A stretch of DNA of 64,000 nucleotides. Origin: Pediococcus inopinatus. Lineage in GTDB: Bacteria; Bacillota; Bacilli; Lactobacillales; Lactobacillaceae. A model generated the notes under the pieces. The model did no database searches, was not told the DNA's origin, and was given only the letters and a program-made list of their open reading frames with translations. Shown piece by piece: positions 1-9,450 of the stretch; the stretch's first letter is position 1, and the number at the start of each line of letters is the position of its first letter. The stretch is taken from positions 1,054,001-1,118,000 of the forward strand of contig NZ_CP019981.1 in the NCBI RefSeq assembly GCF_002982135.1, written 5' to 3'. A program made the translations under genes and the position numbers.

Positions 1-929
1 ATTTTGCTAACAACCTAACTTTAATCTACGTTTGCCGGTTTCTTGCTGGCATCGGTGCTGGGGGCGAATATGGGATTGGCATGGCCATCATTGCCGAAAG
101 CTTTCCTCGTCATCAAGTTGGTAAAATTACTTCCATTGCGTCCATTGGTGGCCAGGTAGGCGCGCTAGTAGCTGCCTTTTTGGCCGCCTGGATTCTTCCA
201 AGTTTTGGTTGGCATGCCCTTTTTCTCTTCGGCATTGTCCCCGTCATTTTAACCTACTTTGTTAGACGACACTTGAAAGAAAGTCCTAGTTTTCTTAAAA
301 CCCTACCAACCAAGAAAACTACCCATAATGGCCTTGGACATGCCTTGAAAATTCTTTTTAACTCACCACAAGCAACCCGCCAAACATTTAGCTTAATGAT
401 CATGACCATTGTTCAAATTGCAGGCTACTTCGGTCTCATGACTTGGTTACCCTCAATTATGCAAACTCGGCTACATTTAACGGTCGGTAGTTCTTCTTTA
501 TGGATGATCTCAACGATTGTTGGTATGAGTTTAGGCATGGCCGCATTTGGGCTTCTTCTAGATAAATTTGGTCCTCGGCTAACTTTTGGCATTTTTCTCC
601 TTATGGCTGCGGTGTCCGTATACTTACTCTTAGCAGCGCAAAATATGCAGACCTTAGTTCTATTTGGAACCATCGTCGGTTTCTTCTCAAACGGGATGTT
701 CGGCGGCTATGGAGCAGTCATCAGCCAGCTGTATCCCACCGAAATACGGGCTACCGCCAATAACATCATTATGAATGTCGGCCGTTGCGTTGGCGGCTTC
801 TCATCTGTATTGATTGGGATCTTGCTTGATCACTTCTCAATCACCATTGTTATTTTGATGTTATCTATCTTGTACATCATCAGTTTCATCAGCATGTTAT
901 CCATCAAAAATCTTAAAAAACTAAACTAA
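1..929 (+). CDS. MFS permease, C-terminal part (5' end outside window)
   Basis: Integral-membrane transporter of the major facilitator superfamily; about 309 residues are visible and the frame is open to base 3, so the start lies upstream of the window. Near the visible start is a glycine-rich RFLAGIGAGGEYG helix, and in the C-terminal half the loop LYPTEIRATANN, the PTE(I/V)RAT signature of the sugar and organic-acid porter branches. At least eight hydrophobic helices follow each other and the protein ends in a short KNLKKLN tail. The substrate cannot be told from sequence. The gene converges on fruA, and the two share a bidirectional terminator. Family confident, specificity unknown. Confidence 0.85.
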   Translation, partial: FANNLTLIYVCRFLAGIGAGGEYGIGMAIIAESFPRHQVGKITSIASIGGQVGALVAAFLAAWILPSFGWHALFLFGIVPVILTYFVRRHLKESPSFLKTLPTKKTTHNGLGHALKILFNSPQATRQTFSLMIMTIVQIAGYFGLMTWLPSIMQTRLHLTVGSSSLWMISTIVGMSLGMAAFGLLLDKFGPRLTFGIFLLMAAVSVYLLLAAQNMQTLVLFGTIVGFFSNGMFGGYGAVISQLYPTEIRATANNIIMNVGRCVGGFSSVLIGILLDHFSITIVILMLSILYIISFISMLSIKNLKKLN

Positions 930-940
930 TCAGTGAGCAC

Positions 941-982
941 AAAAATAAGCCATTAGGATTAATTTCCCAATGGCTTATTTTT
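941..982. terminator. Bidirectional terminator between MFS gene and fruA
   Basis: Inverted repeat AAAAATAAGCCATT / AATGGCTTATTTTT with a 14-base loop. T-runs occur on both strands, which suits two convergent genes. Confidence 0.85.
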
Positions 983-991
983 ATTGTAAAA

Positions 992-2932
992 CTATGCTTT
1001 TTCTGTTTGTTTCTTTGCTGGTCGCCAAATTCCAAGAATAACTCCCGCAATGATCGCGCCAATTACAACTGACAAAATGTAGAAGTACCAGTGTGAGGCT
1101 AATGGCGTTACCCAGAGGCCACCATGAGGCGCTGGAACACTAACCCGCCAAAATTGCGTCAATCCACCACCAATAGCGGCACCAATGACACTAGAAACAA
1201 TTACATGAAGCGGATCGGCTGTCGCAAATGGGATTGCACCTTCTGTAATGAAGGAAATTCCCAGTACCCAGTTTGAAATACCGGCTTGCCGTTCTTGTTC
1301 CGTAAACTTCTTTGGCCATAAAGTGGTCGCAATTGCTGTAGCTAGTGGTGGAACCATCCCACCAACCATAACAGCTGCCATCAATTTACCATTACCAGTT
1401 GACGTATACGCTGCAATTGCAAAGGTATAAGCGGCCTTATTGAAAGGACCGCCCATATCGATTGCCATCATTCCGGCAATAATCGTCCCCAGAAGAACTG
1501 CATTCCCGGTTCCCATTCCGTTTAACACATGTGTAATCCACGCGTTAACTGCCGCAAATACGGGATTTATGATGAAGAACATCGCTACCCCAACAATGAG
1601 TAAACTCAGAATTGGATATAGCAGCATCGGTTTGAGACCTTCCAAACTCTTGGGAACATTCTTGAAGACTTTCTTTAACCAATTGATCACAATACCAGCT
1701 AAGAAACCAGCTAATAATCCACCGATAAATCCGGAAACACTAGTCGTTTTCAAAACATTAGCTGCGGCGGTATTGGCCATAAATCCACCAACAACCCCAG
1801 GCATTAACGCTGGTAAATCACCAATTGATTCCGCAATATATCCAGCTAAAATTGGAACTAAGAAAGCAAATGCCCAATTTCCCAATTGATTAAAGAATGT
1901 GAAGTACATACTTCCTGAACCAACAAAGCGTTCCAAAATGAATGAGAATGCCATGATAATCCCGCCACCCACAACGAAAGGTAACATGTGGGAAACACCG
2001 TTCATCAAATCTTTATATATTTCGTTCCAGAGGCCGCCTTTTTGTTCACCATCATCAGAAGCTGGTTCATCACCCGCCGCTGCATGATAGATTGAGGCAT
2101 CCCCTGCTTCAATTTTATCCAATAATTCATCTGATTTGTTAATGCCATCAATTACTGGCCGATTTAAAAGCTTCTTACCATTGAAACGACCCATTTCAAC
2201 TTTTTTATCAGCTGTAATGACTACTCCGTCAGCACGCGCAATGTCGTCTGCCGTTAAAAGATGTTTGACCCCTTCAGAGCCATTTGTTTCTACTTTAATT
2301 TCAATATTTTTTTCTTTAGCCGATTTAATCAAAGCTGCTTCGGCCATATACGTATGTGCAATTCCATTTGGACAAGCCGAAACGGCCACGATGTATGGAC
2401 GTTTACCGGTTGTTTCAACCTCAGTCGCCTTCTTTTCGGCTTCTGCTTTTGCATCTGCTGCTTCCTCAGCTTCTTTTGCTGATTGCGCATCTGCAAACAA
2501 TTGTTGCACCTCATCTGGCGTTTTAGCTTGTTTTAGGCTCGCTACCAAATCTGGATTAATTAATAAACTTGATAATGCGGCTAACGCCTGCAAATGAGTA
2601 TTATTAGCCCCTTCTGGAGCCGCAATCATAAAGAACAATTGAACCGGTTGACCATCCAAAGCATCAAAATCAAGGCCTTGTTCACTCTTGGCAAATAACA
2701 CCGTTGCGCGTTTGACAGCTTTATCTTTGGCATGGGGCATCGCAATGCCGTCCCCAATTCCGGTCGTTGACTCTGCTTCTCGTTTGATAATATCGGCTTT
2801 GTAGAGTGATTCATCATCAATCACGCCTTGTTCAAAGTACTTATGGACCATTTCATCAATTGCGTCATTTTTATTCTGCGCCTTCAAATCCATGATCATA
2901 ACATCTTTAAGCAGTAATTCACGGATATCCAT
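992..2932 (-). CDS. fruA: PTS fructose transporter, EIIABC fusion
   Basis: Membrane component of the fructose phosphotransferase system; it imports fructose as fructose-1-phosphate. Three domains are visible in 646 residues. EIIA is at about 1-150, with phospho-acceptor His67 in GIGDGIAMPHAKD. A charged Ala/Glu/Lys linker follows at 150-175. EIIB is at about 178-275, with Cys187 in VAVSACPNGIAHTYMA. EIIC is at about 300-640, with the GGPFNKAAY and PAPHGG loops. Length and order match the usual Firmicutes FruA. It is last in fruR-fruK-fruA, 15 bases after fruK. Its product is the substrate of the neighbouring FruK. Confidence 0.97.
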   Translation of the reverse strand: MDIRELLLKDVMIMDLKAQNKNDAIDEMVHKYFEQGVIDDESLYKADIIKREAESTTGIGDGIAMPHAKDKAVKRATVLFAKSEQGLDFDALDGQPVQLFFMIAAPEGANNTHLQALAALSSLLINPDLVASLKQAKTPDEVQQLFADAQSAKEAEEAADAKAEAEKKATEVETTGKRPYIVAVSACPNGIAHTYMAEAALIKSAKEKNIEIKVETNGSEGVKHLLTADDIARADGVVITADKKVEMGRFNGKKLLNRPVIDGINKSDELLDKIEAGDASIYHAAAGDEPASDDGEQKGGLWNEIYKDLMNGVSHMLPFVVGGGIIMAFSFILERFVGSGSMYFTFFNQLGNWAFAFLVPILAGYIAESIGDLPALMPGVVGGFMANTAAANVLKTTSVSGFIGGLLAGFLAGIVINWLKKVFKNVPKSLEGLKPMLLYPILSLLIVGVAMFFIINPVFAAVNAWITHVLNGMGTGNAVLLGTIIAGMMAIDMGGPFNKAAYTFAIAAYTSTGNGKLMAAVMVGGMVPPLATAIATTLWPKKFTEQERQAGISNWVLGISFITEGAIPFATADPLHVIVSSVIGAAIGGGLTQFWRVSVPAPHGGLWVTPLASHWYFYILSVVIGAIIAGVILGIWRPAKKQTEKA

Positions 2933-2947
2933 GTGTGTCCTTCCCTT

Positions 2948-3859
2948 CTAAAAGTTCTCTATTTTAATTTGTGGTAAAATTTCTTCAATTTTTGCTTTCG
3001 TGGCAATATCAGCTGAAAAAGCTGTGGCGCTTCCTGACGCAAGCCCATAGCGGAAACTTTCCACTGGATCATGTGTCGCATCTAACGTTCCGGTAAAGCC
3101 AGCAAGCATTGAATCACCAGCGCCAACTGAGTTTTGAACAGTGCCTTTAGGAGCCGCGCTTCGATAACAGCCATTTGGTGTGACCAACATGCCGCCATCT
3201 CCAGCCATCGAAATCATCACATTTTGAGCACCCATCTTAATAAGCTCTTGCCCATAATGTTTAATTTCAGCTAAACTATTCAACTCAACGCCAAATAAGT
3301 CCGCTAATTCATGATTATTAGGCTTTACCACAACTGGATGGGTCGCCAATGTTTTCTTGAGCGCTTCTCCAGTTGTATCCACAGCATATTCAGCCTGGCA
3401 CGCCTTTACCTTTTGAATTAAGTCAAAATAAAAGGTTTCTGGCAAACTGCTTGGAACACTACCAGAAAAAATAACCATATCGCCCGCTTTTAAATCATCG
3501 AATTGATCCACAAAAGCTTGTTTTTCAGACGTTGTGATTTCTGGGCCTGGCGCATTTAACTCGGTTTCCTGATCGGCCTTCAGTTTGACATTTATGCGGG
3601 TATCGGCTGCAATTTTGGTAAAATTCGCATCCACCTTTAATCGTTGCAAACTTTGGCTGACAAACTCTCCGGTAAAACCGCCTAAAAATCCCCAAGCCTG
3701 ATTGGCATAACCTAACTCACTTAAAATTCTAGAAACGTTAATCCCTTTGCCCCCTGGAAATTTATAACTAGTTTTCAACCGATTAACTTCGCCCAGTTCC
3801 AATTGTGGAAGCTGAACCACATAATCAATTGAAGGGTTTAGGGTCACTGTATAAATCAT
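2948..3859 (-). CDS. fruK: 1-phosphofructokinase
   Basis: Cytosolic PfkB-family sugar kinase, converting fructose-1-phosphate and ATP to fructose-1,6-bisphosphate, which feeds the FruA product into glycolysis. The PfkB N-terminal signature GGKGINVSRIL is at about residues 37-47. The C-terminal anion-hole and catalytic-base motif SVGAGDSMLAGF is at about 245-256. At 303 residues it has normal family length. Its ATG overlaps the fruR stop (ATGA), so translation is probably coupled. Tagatose-6-phosphate kinase belongs to the same family, but the fruA context decides for FruK. Confidence 0.96.
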   Translation of the reverse strand: MIYTVTLNPSIDYVVQLPQLELGEVNRLKTSYKFPGGKGINVSRILSELGYANQAWGFLGGFTGEFVSQSLQRLKVDANFTKIAADTRINVKLKADQETELNAPGPEITTSEKQAFVDQFDDLKAGDMVIFSGSVPSSLPETFYFDLIQKVKACQAEYAVDTTGEALKKTLATHPVVVKPNNHELADLFGVELNSLAEIKHYGQELIKMGAQNVMISMAGDGGMLVTPNGCYRSAAPKGTVQNSVGAGDSMLAGFTGTLDATHDPVESFRYGLASGSATAFSADIATKAKIEEILPQIKIENF

Positions 3860-4611
3860 TTTTCCGCCTCCATAATTTGTTTTAAATGTTCAAAATCTTT
3901 TAAAATATCTTGATCATCTTCATCTGTCAAAAGCACCCCAGCCTCTAAATCAGCCACTTTTGCAAACGAGACTTCGTTCAGCTTACTAGCATCCGCTAGA
4001 AAGTAACTAACTTCACTTTGGGCCAAAACAGCCCGTTTTACGGCCGCTTCATTTGGATCCGGGGTGGTAATTCCAAATTTTGGATGCACACCGTTGACGC
4101 CCATAAAAACCCGATTAAATCGAAATTTTTTGATGGTTTCAACGACATCTGCACCAATGATAGCTTTAGTTGTGTTTTTTAACTCACCACCAACTAGATA
4201 CGTTTTAACATTAATATCTGCCAGTTCAGAAGCCAGCTGAACGCCGTTTGTCACAACTAGCACAGAATCCAAATTGCTCATAAATGGAATCATTGCTTCG
4301 GTAGACGTTCCCGCATCTATGTACACAACCTCACCCGCTCTAATTTGTTGAACGGCCAATTTTGCAATTTGGCGTTTTGCATGAACGTTTTTGGTTGATT
4401 TTTCGACCACACCCGGTTCAGATTGCAACGTCGATATTGCCTTAGCTCCGCCGTGCACCCGCACTAGTTTACCTTGGTCTTCTAATTCCTGTAAATCCCG
4501 TCTAATTGTTGAGGTTGAGCTATCTAAATCTTTGACAAGATCTTGTAACTTGATAACGCCATCCCTAGCTAACTGTGCTAAGATCTTTGCTTGTCTTTCT
4601 TCTGTAAGCAC
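3856..4611 (-). CDS. fruR: DeoR-family fructose operon repressor
   Basis: Transcription regulator of the fru operon. An N-terminal DeoR winged helix (LTEERQAKILAQL, then STSTIRRDLQELE with HGGA after it) occupies about 1-57. The sugar-phosphate effector domain follows, with VVYIDAGTSTEAM and FLADASKLN. The open frame extends to a TTG at 4668, but that region contains a good promoter, so a start there is unlikely. I chose GTG 4611, which gives the usual 251-residue form starting LTEERQ and is preceded by a GGGTG ribosome site. ATG 4626 is the alternative. It is first in the operon and probably autoregulated by fructose phosphates. Confidence 0.93.
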   Translation of the reverse strand: MLTEERQAKILAQLARDGVIKLQDLVKDLDSSTSTIRRDLQELEDQGKLVRVHGGAKAISTLQSEPGVVEKSTKNVHAKRQIAKLAVQQIRAGEVVYIDAGTSTEAMIPFMSNLDSVLVVTNGVQLASELADINVKTYLVGGELKNTTKAIIGADVVETIKKFRFNRVFMGVNGVHPKFGITTPDPNEAAVKRAVLAQSEVSYFLADASKLNEVSFAKVADLEAGVLLTDEDDQDILKDFEHLKQIMEAEK

Positions 4612-4633
4612 TTTCAACACACCCATCTTTGAT

Positions 4634-4662
4634 AATATACCACCAAAATCATTCAAATTCAA
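4634..4662 (-). promoter_or_regulatory. Promoter of the fruRKA operon
   Basis: On the minus strand, TTGAAT at 4662-4657, a 17-base spacer and TATATT at 4639-4634. The predicted transcription start falls only about 15 bases before GTG 4611, leaving a very short leader. No experimental support; a prediction from spacing and matches. Confidence 0.6.
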
Positions 4663-4685
4663 CCACAAAAGGTCATCATTTAAAA

Positions 4686-5741
4686 TTATTCATCAATTTC
4701 TGAGTCAATACTTTGTTTTAAGTTCTTAGCACGTCGTTTTCGAATATTCACACCCAAAACTTCAATGAAAAAGGCGACAATCGGGATCCCCACAATTAAT
4801 CCCCATGTGCCAAATAATTCACCACTCACAATCAGAGTTACAAAGGTGACAAAAATTGGTAAAGCCGTCGCGTTTGCCATCAGCCGTGGATGAAGAAAAT
4901 ACGATTCAAAACCATGGATCAAAACCACCAGAATTAAAACTTCTAAGACCGTCACAAACCCATTTACTGAAAAGCCAATTACTGATAACGGAATCAACGA
5001 AATCAAGACTCCTGCCACCGGGATTAACCCCAGAATAAAGACAACTAATCCTAAAACTAGCAGACTTGGCATACCAATAATCCAAAGACCAATTGTCATT
5101 AAAACGGTATTGATAGAGCAAATCACTAATTGTGTTTCAATGACTGTTCCAAAAATATGAATGAACATTGCGGCCAATTTATAGATATTATTAAAGAAAT
5201 GTTTATAACGGCTATTCAAAAATGCGTGTCCAAAAATACGCAGATGATTATAAGTCAAATTAAAAATAAAGCTAAGAAAAATCGCGATCAGCACGTGTTC
5301 TATTCCTTGCCCGATGTGACCTAATTTGACCAATCCGGTAATGGCAAGGTTAGAGCCATGTTTCAATATCGAAGAATTGTGAATCGCTTTTTGCGCCCAA
5401 GTATACGCTTGTTTATCAAATACGGGATGCTTATTAATGGTCGTTTCTATCAACTTCGGCAATCCGCTGAATTGATCTGCCAGTAACGGTGCCGCTACCA
5501 CGACAATGGTGACAAACAAGCCAATCACAACTATGTACAATAAAACCGTCGCTACGGCCTGATTCAGGGGCAATAATTTTCTGATCTTTTTTGTTCCCAC
5601 GTGTCCGAGAAACGAAAAAATTATGACAAATAAAATTAAAGAAAGAAATGGTTTTAATAAAAATAAGACGATGATAATTCCTAATAAAGTGCCATATAAT
5701 TCGACATCTTCGCGTTTCAAAAAATGAATAATATGTTCCAA
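4686..5741 (-). CDS. AI-2E family membrane protein
   Basis: Polytopic membrane protein of the AI-2E transporter family (PF01594), about 351 residues. Paired helices near the N-terminus are followed by a soluble stretch (LPKLIETTINKHPVFD) and then a five- to six-helix C-terminal bundle with FILGLIPVAGVLISLIPLS, the conserved G-IP-G-x family core. The name comes from one E. coli exporter; other members are ion antiporters or of unknown role, so the substrate is open. The longest frame starts at TTG 5756, but that codon lies inside the GGAGGG ribosome site, so TTG 5741 is preferred. A second family member is at 37613. Confidence 0.88.
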   Translation of the reverse strand: MEHIIHFLKREDVELYGTLLGIIIVLFLLKPFLSLILFVIIFSFLGHVGTKKIRKLLPLNQAVATVLLYIVVIGLFVTIVVVAAPLLADQFSGLPKLIETTINKHPVFDKQAYTWAQKAIHNSSILKHGSNLAITGLVKLGHIGQGIEHVLIAIFLSFIFNLTYNHLRIFGHAFLNSRYKHFFNNIYKLAAMFIHIFGTVIETQLVICSINTVLMTIGLWIIGMPSLLVLGLVVFILGLIPVAGVLISLIPLSVIGFSVNGFVTVLEVLILVVLIHGFESYFLHPRLMANATALPIFVTFVTLIVSGELFGTWGLIVGIPIVAFFIEVLGVNIRKRRAKNLKQSIDSEIDE

Positions 5742-5823
5742 AATACATCCCTCCAACCAGCGTTTGTTATTAACATAGCATGAAATCCAACAGAATTAAA
5801 CCGTCGCTTAATTTGTTTAAGCT

Positions 5824-5888
5824 AAAAAAATAACATCCTTTCTTTCACCAGTTCGCTTTAAAAACGCTGATTATAGAAAAGATGTTTT
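5824..5888 (-). terminator. Terminator downstream of prs
   Basis: On the minus strand, ACATCTTTTCT and AGAAAGGATGT arms are followed by TATTTTTTT. Confidence 0.75.
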
Positions 5889-5915
5889 AAATTCGTTTTT
5901 GGTAATGCTAGTTCA

Positions 5916-6896
5916 CTAATCCTTAATGGAACTTCTAAACAGTGGCTCCAAAGGTTCATTATTAAAGATCATCTTAATGGCATTCCCCACCAAGGGACCA
6001 ACTGACATTTCAACTAATTTATCAAATTGTTTTTCTTCACCAATTCGAATTGTATCAGTCACAACGACTTTTTCTAATTGAGAGTTTTGCAAAATTTCTG
6101 GTGCTTGTTTGGAGAAAATAGCATGGGTTGCACATCCATACACTTTTGTCGCGCCCGCATTTTTTAATGCCGTTGCCGAAATTGTAATTCGCGTTCCTGT
6201 ATCAATCATATCATCTACGACGACACAGGTCTTGCCTGCAACCTCACCAATTATTTCGGTTGGAATTTCATCGAGTGATTCGCTCGACTCCACATTACGA
6301 TTATCAATAATGGCGATTGGCGTTCCCAACAAGTCTGCCATTGTCCGTGCTCGAGAAACCCCTGCATGATCAGGGGAAACAACGACCAAGTTTTCTGTAA
6401 TATTATGATCTGTAAAGTAGCTTGCCAGTAATGGTGCAGCTACTAAATGATCAACTGGAACATCGAAGAAGCCTTGGATTTGGGCAGCATGAAGATCAAT
6501 TGTGACCACGCGTGTAATTTTATCCATTTCCAATAAATCTGCAATCAACTTAGCCGTAATTGGCTCTCTTGAACGGGCCTTACGATCCTGCCGTGAATAC
6601 CCATAGTAAGGAATAACGACTGTAATTTGGCTGGCACTAGCTCGCCTAAGCGCATCTACCATAATCATCAATTCGAGTAACATATCATTTACCGGATCCG
6701 AAATGGACTGGATAACGTAAACTTGTGCGCCACGAATACTTTCGTCAATATTTACTTGAATTCCACCATCACTAAAATGTTTGACGGTTGCCTTACCTAA
6801 GGGAACTCCCACCTCTTGAGCAATCTTTTCAGCTAATGGGTAGTTCGAATTTAGCGCAAAAATTTTCATTCGTTGTTTAGCAGTTTCTGCTGTCAT
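5916..6896 (-). CDS. prs: Ribose-phosphate pyrophosphokinase
   Basis: Makes phosphoribosyl pyrophosphate from ribose-5-phosphate and ATP, the precursor of nucleotides, histidine and NAD. It has the flexible catalytic loop YYGYSRQDRKARSREP, the metal and ribose motif DLHAAQIQGFFD, and the PRPP-binding loop VVVDDMIDTGTR. An ATG at 6908 is in frame, but it sits within the GGAGGATG ribosome site, so ATG 6896 (MTAETAKQ) is the likely start, giving 326 residues. Stand-alone gene with its own terminator. Bacilli and lactobacilli often carry two prs copies; I cannot tell which one this is. Confidence 0.96.
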   Translation of the reverse strand: MTAETAKQRMKIFALNSNYPLAEKIAQEVGVPLGKATVKHFSDGGIQVNIDESIRGAQVYVIQSISDPVNDMLLELMIMVDALRRASASQITVVIPYYGYSRQDRKARSREPITAKLIADLLEMDKITRVVTIDLHAAQIQGFFDVPVDHLVAAPLLASYFTDHNITENLVVVSPDHAGVSRARTMADLLGTPIAIIDNRNVESSESLDEIPTEIIGEVAGKTCVVVDDMIDTGTRITISATALKNAGATKVYGCATHAIFSKQAPEILQNSQLEKVVVTDTIRIGEEKQFDKLVEMSVGPLVGNAIKMIFNNEPLEPLFRSSIKD

Positions 6897-6969
6897 GACA
6901 TCCTCCATTAAAAACTCTCAAATTAATCTCATTACTATTATTGCAGTCCTCGTTTAAAAGCGCAATACC

Positions 6970-9450
6970 CTAAGCTGGCATAAAACTTTGAGGTGTAATG
7001 CCGTTCATGCCAATCATCGGGTCTATTGCTTGGCTTTGTACCTTAGCTAGCGTTAAGACACCTTCTGTTTCTGTCGTCTGTTTTTCAGGCGTCATAACAG
7101 ACTTTTCATTATCTTTGTCAATCGCCGGAGCCGGATTTTTTTCAGTTTGTTCGCCTTCAAAAACTGTTATTAATCGTTTTTTTAAGGTCGTTTTTCGATT
7201 GGCGGCCAGATTTTGAACACATCTTTCAAAAGCCTGTAGATCACCTAAAAGAATTAAAAGAGACTCAGCCCGCGAAACGGCTGTATATAACAAATTCCGC
7301 TGCAGCATACGGGAATATTGCTGAACCATTGGTAAAATCACCATTTTAAACTCACTACCTTGCGATTTATGAATCGATGTACAGTAAGCTAAAGTAATCT
7401 GAATCCAATCTTTTCGCCCATAAGTGACTTCAGTTTCATCAAAGTCGATAACCAATTTGTCCTGTTTGTCAGTGTTCCCTTTATCTTTTGCTAAAATTAT
7501 CCCCTTAACAATCCCCATGTCCCCATTAAAAACATTATTCTCTGGAACATTAACTAGTTGTAAGACTTTATCCCCAATTCGAAAAAGTTGCCCGCGAAAC
7601 TCTACTTCTTTCGTTCGCTCATTTTTCTTAGGATTTAAGATTTGTTGTAAAGAACTATTTAAACGGTCAATCCCCGCAATTCCGCGATACATTGGTGCCA
7701 AAACCTGAATATCTTGGGAAGTAAAGCCTTTTTCTTCAGCTTTTTTTACAACTTGCGTAATCACGCTATCAACCTGATTAGTTGGACACGCTATAAAAGA
7801 ACGATCCTTTTGATTTTGACTAAAGTCATCTGGTAAACGTCCCTCTTTAATCGCATGTGCTAAGGGAATTATCGAAGACTGATCATCCTGGCGATAAATT
7901 TTCGATAATTCAATTTTAGGAATTACTTGGCTTTGGAGCAAGTCGTTGAATATTTGACCGGCACCAACAGATGGTAATTGATCCTTATCACCCACCAGAA
8001 TAACTTTCATATTATTTGGAATGGCCCGGACAAGGGTTTTAAATAAATACGTATCCACCATGGACATTTCGTCCACTATCAACAAACCGCCCTCTAAATC
8101 TTTCGTTTCTTTATCTGGATCGTTCTCGCGACCCGTTAATCCCAATAATCGATGAATGGTTCCAGCAGGTAGTCCAGTCACTTCACTCATCCGTTTGGCT
8201 GCCCGACCAGTGGGCGCTGCTAATAAAATTGGAAACGGCGTATCATGATAGTCATTGACATCTAACGATAACTCATTCAACGCCGCATACGTTTTAACAA
8301 TTCCATTAATAATGGTCGTTTTCCCTGTCCCCGGGCCACCCGTCAGCAAAAACATCTTGGCTTGCATAGCCTCTCTTAAGGCCTGCCGTTGTGAGTCATC
8401 ATACGTGATCTTAAATTGTTTCTCTGCTAAATCAATGGCACCATCAATTTCGTCGTCTTCAAAATGATGGGTTTCTTTTGCATCTTGTAATCTCTTAAGA
8501 TGCTCAGAGATTCGCCATTCCGCCTCATATAGCGCCCGTAAATAAATCCGATTCTCATCACCAACAATTTTACTGTCCTTCGCCAACACTAACAATTCAT
8601 CAGCAACTTTTTGAGGATCAACCGCTGCATTGCGGCTATTCTCTAATAAGGACAAAGTAGCTTTCAACAAGGATTGGGCATCCGTATATGTATCCCCATT
8701 TGAATTGCTCAAGTCACTTAAAGAAGTTAAAATGGCCCCGCCAATTCTTGCGGGCGCGTCAAACTCAATGCCGGTAGCTTCAGCAATTTGATCTGCCTTT
8801 TTAAATCCAATCCCATCAATATCTTCAATAAGTTGATACGGATTCTTGTGGATAATATCTAGTGTCTGTTCTCGATATTTGTTATAAATACTAGCAGCTA
8901 ACTGACTTCCGAACCCATAGCCATTAAGCCCAATAATGATTTGTTCCATACCATTATTTTCATTGAGTTTAGTCACTAATTCAGTTTTCAGCGCATCTTT
9001 TAGTTTTAGCGGGTCCAATACCTTCGGATCGCGGATAATTTTATTGATGGCATCCGTGCCGAGAAGGGCAACAACCCGCTCGGCTGTTTTTTTGCCGACG
9101 CCTTTAAAATCAGAACCAGATAAATAGGTCACCAGCCCCTCTTTAGTCGTTGGCGTTGCATTTTCATAATTGGTTGCTTGAAACTGCATCCCGTATTTGG
9201 GATGGGTCACTGATTTGCCAACAAATCGATAGGCTTGTTCTTCTTTAATATCACCAAAACTGCCAGTTACCACAATTTCATCTTCATGCCAGTCAATATT
9301 GGTTTCACTAATTTTTACTAAGACAACTTTATAAAAACTATCTGGGCTTTCAAAAAAAATTGCAGAGACTTTTCCGACCACAAATTGTTCTGTGGGTTTC
9401 CCTGTAGCTTTAGCATCTTCATCAAATAAGTTAAGCGACTCGTTTTGCAT
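6970..9450 (-). CDS. recD2: RecD2-type ATP-dependent DNA helicase
   Basis: 5'-3' superfamily 1B helicase of the RecBC-independent RecD2 (YrrC) type, 826 residues. An N-terminal OB-like domain precedes helix-hairpin-helix repeats (SDFKGVGKKTAERVV and IDGIGFKKADQIAEATGI). Walker A GGPGTGKTTIING is at about 368-380 and Walker B LIVDEMSMVD follows. GDKDQLPSVGAGQIF and the UvrD-C2 motif AYCTSIHKSQGSEF come later. The last roughly 70 residues are a charged tail without recognisable fold. It takes part in DNA repair and replication-fork maintenance. Its start overlaps the stop of the upstream TPR gene (TAATG), and the two sit with a phosphatase in one operon. Confidence 0.95.
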   Translation of the reverse strand: MQNESLNLFDEDAKATGKPTEQFVVGKVSAIFFESPDSFYKVVLVKISETNIDWHEDEIVVTGSFGDIKEEQAYRFVGKSVTHPKYGMQFQATNYENATPTTKEGLVTYLSGSDFKGVGKKTAERVVALLGTDAINKIIRDPKVLDPLKLKDALKTELVTKLNENNGMEQIIIGLNGYGFGSQLAASIYNKYREQTLDIIHKNPYQLIEDIDGIGFKKADQIAEATGIEFDAPARIGGAILTSLSDLSNSNGDTYTDAQSLLKATLSLLENSRNAAVDPQKVADELLVLAKDSKIVGDENRIYLRALYEAEWRISEHLKRLQDAKETHHFEDDEIDGAIDLAEKQFKITYDDSQRQALREAMQAKMFLLTGGPGTGKTTIINGIVKTYAALNELSLDVNDYHDTPFPILLAAPTGRAAKRMSEVTGLPAGTIHRLLGLTGRENDPDKETKDLEGGLLIVDEMSMVDTYLFKTLVRAIPNNMKVILVGDKDQLPSVGAGQIFNDLLQSQVIPKIELSKIYRQDDQSSIIPLAHAIKEGRLPDDFSQNQKDRSFIACPTNQVDSVITQVVKKAEEKGFTSQDIQVLAPMYRGIAGIDRLNSSLQQILNPKKNERTKEVEFRGQLFRIGDKVLQLVNVPENNVFNGDMGIVKGIILAKDKGNTDKQDKLVIDFDETEVTYGRKDWIQITLAYCTSIHKSQGSEFKMVILPMVQQYSRMLQRNLLYTAVSRAESLLILLGDLQAFERCVQNLAANRKTTLKKRLITVFEGEQTEKNPAPAIDKDNEKSVMTPEKQTTETEGVLTLAKVQSQAIDPMIGMNGITPQSFMPA

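Noticed and set aside
1440..1889. 149-codon plus-strand frame opposite fruA
   Set aside because: Mirror of the EIIC coding sequence; codon pattern is antisense shadow.
4612..4668. N-terminal extension of FruR from TTG 4668
   Set aside because: Contains the likely operon promoter and does not resemble the DeoR family start.
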